Source of the DNA: Aureispira sp. CCB-QB1
GTDB taxonomy: Bacteria; Bacteroidota; Bacteroidia; Chitinophagales; Saprospiraceae
Length of the DNA: 64,000 nt
Direction of reading: 5' to 3'
Assembly (NCBI RefSeq): GCF_000724545.1
Contig: NZ_JHBV01000042.1
Span: 168,556-232,555, forward strand
Positions within the stretch are counted from its first letter, which is position 1; the number at the start of each line of letters is the position of its first letter. Positions 51,034 to 61,600 of the stretch are shown piece by piece. Both the position numbers and the translations under genes were made by a program. The notes beneath the pieces were generated by a model. It was given only the letters and a program-made list of their open reading frames with translations. It did no database searches and was not told where the DNA came from.

Positions 51034-54000
51034 ATGTTTAAAGAAAATTTAAGACTATGGAAGGTGCTTGTGTGTAGCACTGTTATGTTATTAATGTACA
51101 GTACTTCCAGCGAATTGTTAGCTCAAGCTTCTAGACCGATTAAGACAGCAGATGTTCTTTTTGGTAAAGGAGAGTTCTTGTCTGCGGCTAAGGCTTATGA
51201 AAAATTAGCCAACGTTTCGGGACCTAAAAAGGAGCTTTATGTGCAAGCTTTGGCAGCAGCAGCTTTGTCTAAAATCAATTTAGGGCAACAAGCCAAGGTT
51301 TTTGAATTGCTAAAAAATGCAGAACTAGCTGCCTTTGATCTAAAGAAAGTATCAACAGAAACTCAAGCTCGCTTAAATATAGCTTTGGGAAAGTACCACT
51401 TGGTATACCGAGAGCACGACTTGGCTATTCCATTACTACAAGATAGTCACAAGAAAAGTGAACAATTAGGAACAAAGTTATCGGCTCCTATGCACATCGA
51501 ACTGAATAAATCTTTGGCAGATTTATATTATGAACGGAGCGACTATAACAAAGCATTGGAGTATTATAACCAAGCAATAGCCGCAGCAGATGCACAGCCC
51601 CACGAAGAAAAAAACTACAAACAACTGGCGGATATAAAAATTTTGGCTGGAGAAGTTTATGATAAAGTACTAGAACCCGAAGAAGCGATTGATCGATACG
51701 AACGAGTATTGAGTCAAAAAGATACATTGCTTAAAGATGAACCAGAGCGAGCGGGAGAGTTGTATTATAGATTGGGAGGTGTTTATTTTAAACGAAAAGA
51801 TTATGATGCAGCAGAAGTCTATTTAAATCAAGCACTCAAATATGAACTGAAAGAAGGAGCCATTTCTGATGCTAAGTTTATGTTGTCTACGATTTATTAT
51901 GATCGAGAAAAATATGATTTAGCCTTGATTTTGAATGGAAGTGCTTTGAATAGCTGGAGCCCTCAAAAAAGTAAACTGCCCGCAGAAAATTTTAAGGCTT
52001 TTTTGCAATTCGGCAAATTGAGTGGCAAACAAACGAATTCTGTGCAAGCCAAGGCATCTTATAAAAAGATGACTCAAAAAGGAGAAAAATGGTCGATCGA
52101 AGCAGAGCTGGCAAAGATTAAAGAAGAGAAAATAATATATGCTCCTGATCCTAAGTTGTCAGATAATTATAATATTTCTTTGTTGAGTTATCACGAGTCT
52201 AGTTTGACAATTCCCAAATTGGCAGTGAACAAGCAAACCATTGCTGAGATAGATGTTCAAATGGCAAAAGGCGCTTTGTTTTTTCAAACCAAAAATTACA
52301 ATAGAGCAAAGGGGCACTTCGAACGAGCATTGGATTTAATGAAAGAAATTTACCCAGAAAAACATCCTATGGTCGTAGAAGCGTCTCGTTCGTTGAGTGA
52401 GGTTTATTTGGAAGAACAAATCTATGGTCAGGCAATGAGTTTTATTGACAAAGCTTTGGCGGCATCTATGAATGAAGGGGATGTTTATAACAAAAATGAT
52501 GTGCCTGCTATTGATCAAGCTAAGTTTCCTTTGGAGCTTTTGTATGCGATAGGTACAAAGGGAAAAGTTCTAAAAGGAGTGTATAATGAAAACAAGGATA
52601 CAAAAACCTTGGTTCAAGCATTGGCTATGTTTGATGCGACCATCAAATTGTTGAACAAGTTGCGCCGAACGTATCGGAAAGAAGGTTCTAAATATCAATT
52701 GGCGGCATTGGCACAAGAATTTAGCCAGCAAGCATCGTTGGTATGTTATCAATTGTACGAGGTCACTCAAAAAGAAAACTATCTACATCGAGCGTTTGAT
52801 TATACAGAGATAGCAAAAGGATCTTTGTTGTTGGAAGCCGTTCGCGATTTGAAAGCTCGTAAAGTGGCTAATATTCCCGATTCATTGATTCAAAAAGAGA
52901 ATGAGCAAAAAATAGAAATTGCCTACTTAAAAGGAGAGATATACTATGAGGTGCGTCAAGGGAAGTTTAAAGATTTAGAACGACTCATTATGCTAGAAAA
53001 AGAATTGAGTGATAAAACAAAAGTCCACGAACAGTTGGTGCTAACTTTGGAGCAAAAATATCCCAAGTATTTTGCCTTAAAATATGATTATTCTACGGTG
53101 AGTATTGACTCCGTACAAGCTGCCTTAAAAGAAAATGAATTGCTCTTGGATTACCTAATGTTGGATTCTTTTGTAATGATTTTTACTATAGAGAAAGAGG
53201 CGATGACTTGCCAATTGGTACCTCATCAATTGAAAAAAACCAATCGGACGATTGTTAAATTTTTGAGCTCTATCCGAAAAAATGAAATTCAAGACATTCA
53301 ATTTGAAGGGACTTATTTGTATCGGTTATTGATTCAGCCGCTAAAAGATCTGCTAGGCAATAAAGATATTATTGTTATTCCAGATGGTTTTCTAAATAAT
53401 ATACCTTTTGAAGTGTTGCCTATTTCTGAAAATGGTGAAATTCGATATTTAAATGAACAACACGCTTTTTGTTACAATTACTCTGCAACACTTTATTTGA
53501 CAAGCAAAGAGGCATTTCAAAATACGAATGCGCCTAAAAAAATAATTGGTTTTGCGCCTGATTTTGCGGTATTGGATTCTATTTTAAACCAAGGAGATAG
53601 CTTATCAAATGTAGTAGTAGAACTAGATTTGGAACCTCTAGTTTACGCCCGTCAAGAAGTAAAGGTACTTCAAAATTTATTTGGAGCAAACAGTCGGGGA
53701 ATTATAGGAGCTGCATCTACAGAAACAGCCTTTAAGAAGGTAGCTGGAGACTATGGAGTACTGCATTTTGCAACACATGGTATTGTCAATCACAGCGACC
53801 CTATGTTTTCAAGCCTGGCTTTTTTGACGGATGATATGAACGATGGTTTACTGCATACACATGAGTTGTTTAGTCTAGAATTAAATGCAGAGTTAGTCAC
53901 GTTGAGTGCCTGTAATTCGGGGGTAGGCAAACTCTATGCAGGGGAAGGGGTCATGAGTATTGCAAAAGGTTTTGCTTATAGTGGAGCACCGAATATGATT

Positions 54001-54318
54001 ATGACACTATGGCCAGTATCCGATCAAGCAACAGAGGCTATTATGCATTTGTTTTATCAGTATCTAAAGGAAGGAATCCCCAAACACAAAGCTTTGCAAG
54101 AAGCTAAATTGGAATTTATCAAAGAATATAATATTGGGCGTAGCCATCCACAATTGTGGGCAGGATTGATTGTAATTGGAAACACAGAACCTGTCAGCAG
54201 TTTGACGGAAATTAGGAATACTATTCCTTGGATATGGATAGTATTAGGAACTTTATTAGTTTTAATAATATTGTTTTTTCTGATAAAAAAAAGAATCAAT
54301 GCAACAAGGACTACATAA
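51034..54318 (+). CDS. Exported TPR-CHAT (caspase-like) protein with a C-terminal membrane anchor
   Basis: A 1094-residue protein. The N-terminus has a signal-like hydrophobic segment (LVCSTVMLLMYSTSSELLAQA, about 12-32). Tetratricopeptide repeats cover about 35-335 (YNKALEYYNQAIAAADA, YDAAEVYLNQALKYE) and about 410-485 (YNRAKGHFERALDLM). A helical linker (about 540-740) is followed by the CHAT domain (about 755-1050) with the catalytic dyad H915 (HFATHGIV) and C960 (LSACNSGVGKLYAGEG). A C-terminal helix (about 1065-1087, IPWIWIVLGTLLVLIILFFL) ends in the basic tail KKRINATRTT. If the signal works, the CHAT domain faces the periplasm. The stop overlaps the next gene by 20 bases. Confidence 0.93.
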   Translation: MFKENLRLWKVLVCSTVMLLMYSTSSELLAQASRPIKTADVLFGKGEFLSAAKAYEKLANVSGPKKELYVQALAAAALSKINLGQQAKVFELLKNAELAAFDLKKVSTETQARLNIALGKYHLVYREHDLAIPLLQDSHKKSEQLGTKLSAPMHIELNKSLADLYYERSDYNKALEYYNQAIAAADAQPHEEKNYKQLADIKILAGEVYDKVLEPEEAIDRYERVLSQKDTLLKDEPERAGELYYRLGGVYFKRKDYDAAEVYLNQALKYELKEGAISDAKFMLSTIYYDREKYDLALILNGSALNSWSPQKSKLPAENFKAFLQFGKLSGKQTNSVQAKASYKKMTQKGEKWSIEAELAKIKEEKIIYAPDPKLSDNYNISLLSYHESSLTIPKLAVNKQTIAEIDVQMAKGALFFQTKNYNRAKGHFERALDLMKEIYPEKHPMVVEASRSLSEVYLEEQIYGQAMSFIDKALAASMNEGDVYNKNDVPAIDQAKFPLELLYAIGTKGKVLKGVYNENKDTKTLVQALAMFDATIKLLNKLRRTYRKEGSKYQLAALAQEFSQQASLVCYQLYEVTQKENYLHRAFDYTEIAKGSLLLEAVRDLKARKVANIPDSLIQKENEQKIEIAYLKGEIYYEVRQGKFKDLERLIMLEKELSDKTKVHEQLVLTLEQKYPKYFALKYDYSTVSIDSVQAALKENELLLDYLMLDSFVMIFTIEKEAMTCQLVPHQLKKTNRTIVKFLSSIRKNEIQDIQFEGTYLYRLLIQPLKDLLGNKDIIVIPDGFLNNIPFEVLPISENGEIRYLNEQHAFCYNYSATLYLTSKEAFQNTNAPKKIIGFAPDFAVLDSILNQGDSLSNVVVELDLEPLVYARQEVKVLQNLFGANSRGIIGAASTETAFKKVAGDYGVLHFATHGIVNHSDPMFSSLAFLTDDMNDGLLHTHELFSLELNAELVTLSACNSGVGKLYAGEGVMSIAKGFAYSGAPNMIMTLWPVSDQATEAIMHLFYQYLKEGIPKHKALQEAKLEFIKEYNIGRSHPQLWAGLIVIGNTEPVSSLTEIRNTIPWIWIVLGTLLVLIILFFLIKKRINATRTT

Positions 54319-55366
54319 TCACTACAAGTACTTTTGGATTTTCGTTATAGTTTGTTTTGCCCCCTTGGTTGTTCAAGCTCAATTTACTATCCCAACAGCT
54401 TTGGAGGTAGAGAATACGTATAATTTGAAGCCTGTTATTGGTGCTCAAGTTGCTGTTCAACAAAAGGAGTCAGATGGCAAATATTATACGTTTGGAACAT
54501 ACTATACTGATAGTTTGGGAATAACAAACTTATCCCTAAATAAAGGAAAAACGTATACCATTATTACTAAAAAGGAAAATTATTATACCCAAATAACAGT
54601 ACTATCTACAGAAGAATTGAGTCGGATTGGAAAGAATAAATTTGGATTGTCCATGCGCCCCAAAGATTGTTATCGTTTGAGGGGAAAGGTAGAGAAATCA
54701 GAGGTGCTAGCAGGAGAAAATTATCTTGTTTTGAAGAACTTGAAAACCAACGTATCGGAGACGGTAGCTATTAATCAAGAAGGCTATTATTTTGCTTGTG
54801 GTACCTGTGGTCAGAGTTATTTGGTGATTCCTTATCTTGATGGCAAGCAACAGAAAATGGACACGATTGAGTTGCACGAGGAAACTTGCCAAGGCAAACG
54901 AAATCCATTGTTGGAATTAAATATTACTCCTCAAGAGGCAAGAATAGATTCTATAGAAAATACTCCTCCTCAAGGAAAATATGCCAAAGGGGATTCTTTA
55001 ATTCTTAAAGATTTGGTTTTTGAGGGCAAAACGAAACAACTCAATGATGTAGGAGGAGCTGCGCTTGATTTGCTGTACCAAAATTTAGTCGAAAACCCCA
55101 AATTAATTGTAGAACTAAGAGTTCATACAGATGCTAGAAAAAGTGAACGTTACAATTGGTTGCTTGCCAAAAAAAGAGGGGCATTTATTGAACAATACTT
55201 ATCAGAAAAAGGCGTAACTGCTGACCGATTTACTATTGTGGCAGTAGGAGAATCCGAAATAATGAACCACTGTACCAATGGGAAATCTTGCTCTAAGCAA
55301 GAGCATGCTGCTAACAATAGAGTTGAAATGCGTGTGCTTCAGGGAGATAAAGATTTTTTAGATTAA
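54299..55366 (+). CDS. OmpA-family protein with a C-terminal peptidoglycan-binding domain
   Basis: A 355-residue envelope protein. The N-terminal hydrophobic stretch (WIFVIVCFAPLVVQAQ) is a signal peptide. The middle holds two carboxypeptidase-regulatory/CNA-B-like beta repeats (GAQVAVQQKESDGKYYTFGT, LRGKVEKSEVLAGENYLVLK). The last 110 residues are an OmpA-like domain (LNDVGGAALDLLYQNLVENP, VELRVHTDARKSERYNWLLA, and a final NNRVEMRVLQG), which should bind peptidoglycan. The ATG at 54299 lies within the CHAT gene, overlapping it by 20 bases, so translation is coupled. It is followed after 313 bases by the second giant protein. Confidence 0.92.
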   Translation: MQQGLHNHYKYFWIFVIVCFAPLVVQAQFTIPTALEVENTYNLKPVIGAQVAVQQKESDGKYYTFGTYYTDSLGITNLSLNKGKTYTIITKKENYYTQITVLSTEELSRIGKNKFGLSMRPKDCYRLRGKVEKSEVLAGENYLVLKNLKTNVSETVAINQEGYYFACGTCGQSYLVIPYLDGKQQKMDTIELHEETCQGKRNPLLELNITPQEARIDSIENTPPQGKYAKGDSLILKDLVFEGKTKQLNDVGGAALDLLYQNLVENPKLIVELRVHTDARKSERYNWLLAKKRGAFIEQYLSEKGVTADRFTIVAVGESEIMNHCTNGKSCSKQEHAANNRVEMRVLQGDKDFLD

Positions 55367-55679
55367 TGCTTGGTGAACGCTCATTTCTTTGGCAAGAATA
55401 GAATATTCTTTGGCAAGAATGAGTACTAGTGAAATTATATATTCTAATATACTTGTATTGTATTCGTTTAAAGATCAGTTTATATTTTTATAAAATTAAT
55501 AGTAAAAAATTTTCTTTTTGCTAGAAAAGTACTACCTTAAAAAAACACTTCTTTTATTACTTTCTTTGCATTCCCGCACAATACTTCAAAATCAGTTAAT
55601 TTCTCTATTCCTATTTATTGATCTCTACTCAATATAAATGGGATAGGTAATCATATTTTACAACTCAAACCACCATTCT
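55367..55679. other. 313-bp region upstream of the second giant protein
   Basis: Apart from the 15-mer direct repeat near the start, nothing distinct is seen. There is no clear TAnnTTTG box. A TTTCTTTG at about 55558 is only similar. Confidence 0.35.
55385..55420. repeat. Short direct repeat of TTCTTTGGCAAGAAT
   Basis: The 15-mer occurs at 55385-55399 and 55406-55420, a period of 21 bases, with the palindrome AGAATATTCT between. It lies just after the OmpA-family stop. It is probably a local duplication. Confidence 0.5.
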
Positions 55680-58600
55680 ATGCAAATACAACGACACTCA
55701 TTTAAATGGATATTGTATGGTTTTTTATGTTGGATGACAAGCTTTGTACAAGCTCAAACACCAACGCTAACAAATGCAACGCCCGCAGAAGGCTTTATTG
55801 GTGAACAAGTTTGTTTTCCAGTAACGTTTGTCAATACAGGTGCTCCTGGATATGGACCTTATGTTCGTCTGATTGTACCAACAGGATTTACTTTTGACAA
55901 TGCTAGTTTTGGTGGCTCTATTCAAACTGTACAAAACTTAGGAGTTATTGTTTCGGGGGCTCCTAATAATTTTGTGATTGACCCAATTGCTCAATCCAAT
56001 AACAACTCAACGACGAGTGATACGATCTTTGCGCCAGTAGGTAGTACGGTTATTCTATTAGAATACCCCGTCGGTTCTATGGTTCAAGGAGGAGTATCGT
56101 TGATTAGTGAGGTTTGTATGACGGTAGATCCCGCTGCAACCATAGGAGTGCCTGTTGATATTTGTACTCAAGGAGTATATGAGTTTGGAGACACACCAAC
56201 GGGTGATAACGGACCAATTGCAGGTGCAAATGAATGTGAACCGATTATACCTATTTTATTTCGATTCGATAAAAAAGTAAATGGTTCTGATGGTGTATAC
56301 AATGAAGTGCCAGGAGGCGGCGCTAGTTTATGTCATATACATCAATACGAACTCAATATAGATATTGCCGCTGCTGGAACCTTAAATGGACCTATTACAA
56401 TTACAGACGTACTTCCAGGAGAGTTGGCTTATTTTGGAAATATTAGTTTGCCAGCAGGTTGTTCGGCTGTTGAACCAACAGTAGGAGGACTAGGAGGTAC
56501 TTTGACGGTTACTTGCAATGGTAGTTACCCTGGTTCGACAGCAAATATTGACATGCAAGTGACGTTTGATGCTGCGGTTTCAGATACTTTAGATGAAACC
56601 ATTTGTGACGATACAGATATTAATAATGGTGCAACAGTTAATGTGCCAGGAAATCCTTCTCAAAGTGATACTGTTGTAACGCACGTAGAGCATGTTTTAT
56701 TGGGGCATACCAACAACACGGTATCGCCTGTAACAATAGGACAAACTGTTTTGTACACAATAGGAGCAGAAATAACAGAATATACCGCGGGTTTAACAGC
56801 GGCTTCTATTACATTTATTGTTCCAGATGGAATGATTTACAACCCTGCTAGTCTAACATGGGCAGGAACTCCTGTTGCAGCAGGAAATGTTGTTATTGTT
56901 CCAGGACCAGGGACAGGATCAACGGTAACTGTTGATGTGCATACTCAAAATGGAGCCAATATTTTGCCTTGTGCTTCTCCCTCATTGCAATACACCGCAG
57001 ATGTTAATCAGACTTATGCAAATGGAGATCCTGTTTTGAGTAGAGATAGATTAACACACAGTTCTACTTTAACCTACGATCTAGTAGAGGGAGCAACAGG
57101 ATGTACAACATCGGCAGGAACTCCAATTGATGTTATCGATATTTTTTTCCAAAAAACAGTCAACAATTCACCTCCAACAGGACCTGGTCGAAATGGGCAG
57201 TGGTGGCCTGGAGATGTCGTTCAATACCGTTTAGAATTACAAATTCCTTCTTTGGATTTGGATGATGTGGTCATCACGGATTTCTTTCCACTTCCTATTC
57301 ATGATGTTGCTTCATTAGCTGCAACATTTGGTACAGATGTGCGTTTTGATCCTGCTACGTGTTGGAATACTGCGCCTGTTACCTATACTAGAGATATACC
57401 AACCAATAGCTTGATTCTAGATTTTGGAGATGTTTCAGATTTGGTAACAGGAGGTTGTGTAGATATTGTTTTATTGATAGACATACCAATTACAACATTG
57501 CCGTTTGCGGATGGATTATTCCATTCCAATTTTATGCAAGTTAATAGCGATAACTCTACCGCAGACAATATTACGAATAGTGCGTTAACACTAATACAAG
57601 TAGGGGCACCAGATTTAGAATTGACCAAAGGAATAGTTTCTTCTGATAACCCTAATGTTACGATTAGCCCAACTGTCGTTCCGCCAGATGGAAACGCAAC
57701 AGATGTGAGTGCTGGAGATCAATTGTTTTTTGATATAACGATTGAAAACGTAGGGGGGGCTCCAGGATATGATGTCCAAGTAAGAGATGTTGCACCACCT
57801 GAGTTAACCAATTGTGCTTTGGTCGCTCCCAATCCTGTTGTTGATGGGAGTAATAATGCACTTGCCTTTTCTGGTGGTTTTGTTGGTAATACATTAACCA
57901 TCGATTTAGTAGCTCCTAATGATTCTATTGCATTTGCAACTGCTCCCAATAACAATGACTTGATAACCGTTTCTTATGTTTGTGAAGCCGTAGCTGGAAT
58001 TCAAGCAGGAACACGGTTTGATAATACAGCAGAAGTAGATTGGTCTTCAACTAGGGGAGGGGTTAAGTTTCCGCCAGTAGAGGACGATGCAAACGGAAGA
58101 ATTGCAGATCCAACTATGAATAAAGTTGTCGATTATATATTTCCTAATTATAGTAATACCAATACACAAGCTAGCATAGGGGAAGTGGTTGCATATGAGT
58201 TGCAGTTGAATATTCCTGAAGGAAATATGAACAATGTTACGCTAGTAGACCAAGTAGATGAAGGACTAGCTTTTGTTGCTGTAGATTCTATTGTTATTTG
58301 TAATTCATCGGGTAGCACCAATATTATTACATCAATAGGTGGAGGATTTCCTGCTGTACAAAGTGGGGCAACTATTACCAACTTAGGCGCAAACCCTCAA
58401 CAACAAGATCGAGTCTTAACGTTAGATTTTGGAAATCTTCAAAACTTGGATACAGACAATATAGAAGATACCATAAAAGTTTACTATAGAACAATTGTGA
58501 TCAATCATGTAACTAATTTTGATGGAGAGCGAGTGCGAAATAGAGCGGTATTATCATGGGATAATCCGAATACTCCAGGAGATCGTTCTTCCATTAACGA

Positions 58601-61600
58601 TCGTGCCCCTTTTGTTACAATTGTAGAACCTCAATTAGAAATTTCGAAATCATTTACACCAGATGAAGTCTTGCCAGGAAACAACTCCTTTGTAACCTTA
58701 ACGGTTCGAAATCCAGGAACTTCTTCTGCGCCAGCTTTTGATGTAAGTCTTACTGATATATTACCAACAGGGATGACCTTTGTTTCTGGTTTTTCGGCTG
58801 GTGGAACAGCCAGTATTACAACACCACCAACAAACGGAGGGGGAACCATTACGGCACATTGGGATACTATTAATGTAGGTGAAGTATATAGCATTACATT
58901 TGAAGTACAAGCTTCTTCTTCAATCACACCTTGTTTTACATTGACCAATTGTGCAAATCTGGTATGGGAAAGTATTGCAGAGGCAGACGAACCCAATATG
59001 CCAACAGCTTTCTCTTCTAATCTAGGAGTACAAAGAACAGGAAACCCTGGAAACTTAGGTGGAGCAGCCAATACATATACGCAAGATAGTTGTGCAGATT
59101 TAGATGTTGTTATTGATAATACATTTGATCCTTTTATCACAGCCAATACACCATTATGTGAGGGTGATAGAGTGGTATTAACAGTCCAGCAGTATCAAGG
59201 AAATGTGGTGCGTTATAATTGGACAGGTCCTGGTGTGCCTGCGGGATTCAACAATTATGAATTGGTATTAGATCCTGTTACAACCGCAGATACAGGAACT
59301 TATTTTGTATATGTAGAATTGGATGGTTGTATTACTGATACGTCTAATTTCTTCTCTTTGCAGTTAAGACCAAAACCAGTTACACCCAATATTAACCCAG
59401 GAGATACGACAATCTGTGAAGGCACAAGCATTCAATTCTCAACTTCTACAATTGCTAATGACTATACTTGGACAGGACCGAATGGTTTTACGGCTAACTC
59501 TGCAACAACGCCTTTGATTAGCCCAGTTACTTTAGCTGATGCAGGACGTTACACTTTGTTTACAACCAATGCACAAGGGTGTAATTCAGATCCTATATCA
59601 TCTAATTTGACAGTGACACCAAGACCTGCGCAACCCAGCATTGCAAGCAATACACCAATATGTAGCAATGAAAACATCATCTTGACTTCTAGCACTTCAG
59701 CAATTACGTATCAGTGGATGGCACCAAATGGTCAAGATACGATTACTACAAATAATACCTTAACTTTAGAACCTAACAACCCTTTATATACAGCAGGGAA
59801 TTGGACATTGGTTGTATTTGATGCGAATGGTTGTGCCTCTCAGCCTTCTACAGCAGCAAATGTTATTATCAATGGCACTCCAATAGCACCAATGACTTCT
59901 AATAGTGGACCAATTTGTGAAGGAGAGGATGTTACACTAATGGTGAATACAGTTAGTAGTGGCACTTATGCTTGGTATAGCGATGCCAACTTAACCAACT
60001 TAGTAGCATCAACTCAAAATCCAGTAATTAGTGGTCTTTTGGCAAGTAATTCACCAGACACCTTCTATGTGCAGGTTAGCTCAAATGGCTGTTTATCAGA
60101 TACTGGGTTTACGGTTGTGCAAGTTAACCCTAATCCTGCGGCAGTAAGTCCTGGTTATACACCGCTATGCTCTGGGGATACAATTTTCTTATTTGCCAAT
60201 GCAACTGCAAACATATATAACTGGACAGGACCAAATGGATTTGTTTCTAATTTAGAGAATCCATTTATAGCTAATTCTGCGGCTTTGAATGCAGGAAGCT
60301 ATACAGTTAGTATTACAGATGCTAACGGTTGTAGTAATTCAGGGATTGTACAAGTAGCAGTTGACGAACGACCTGTTACTCCAACGATAACAGGCAATGG
60401 ACCTGTTTGTGAGGGTGATAATATTCAATTGAATATAGGAAGTTATACGGGAACAACAGTTCAATATACTTGGTCAACTCCAACAGGAGTAGTGACAACA
60501 GGAGTGCCTAGTTTAAATATAAACAATACTACGGTTGCAGACAGCGGACTTTATAGTGTTGTTGTTGCTGTTGACGGTTGTACATCTTTGGCAGATTCCA
60601 TCAATATAGTGGTTCGACCCAACCCTATTGCGCCTAATGTTCCTTCTAACTTTAGTGTTTGTGAAGGAGATGGAATAGCTTTAACTACAACTACGAACGC
60701 TAACATATATAACTGGACAGGACCAAATGGATTTAGTTCCAATTCTCCTAATCCAACAGTTATTAGTCCCGCTAGTTCAGCAAACGCAGGAACATATACT
60801 TTAGTAGTTCAAGATTTTAATGGGTGTACCTCGCCTGCTGCTAGTACTGTTGTAACGGTAAATGCAGCACCAGCTCAACCTTCTATGACAACGAATTCTC
60901 CAATATGTAATGGAGCTGACTTAGTGATGAGTACAAGTGCGGCGGGCAATTCTTATATTTGGAGAGCACCAAATGGAGCAGATACGACAACAGCAAGCAG
61001 TACATTAACAATAGTACCAACAAGTAGTTTGTATCAATCAGGTAACTGGACGTTATCTGTTGTGAATGCAGCAGGTTGTGTATCGCCAGCGTCTATAGCT
61101 TCTGCGGTTGAAATAAACAGCATCCCATCAACAGCAAGTGCAGGGAATAATGGACCTGTATGTACAGGAACAGATGCTTCATTAAGTGCAGGAACAGTAA
61201 GTGGAGCAAGTTATGCTTGGTATACGGATGCAGGGACAAGCAATCAATTCTCTACCTTACAAAATCCAACAGTAAACAACTTAACGAATGACAGTACGTT
61301 CTATTTATTAGTAACGGTAAATGGCTGTCCTTCCGCTTTGGATTCTACAACAGTAGTGGTTTATCCATTGACACCAAGCCCATCGTTGCCAGCAGATTTT
61401 GCGGTATGTGAGGGAGATGACATAGCATTGAGTACAAGTACAGTAGCATCGAGTTACGATTGGAGTGGACCAAATGGTTTTACCTCGAATGCTCAAAATC
61501 CAGTAGTAATCACCAATGCAACAGGATCGAATGCAGGAGTATACACCTTATCTATAGTAGATGGTAATGGTTGTTCTTCCGCAGATACTAGCGTACAAGT

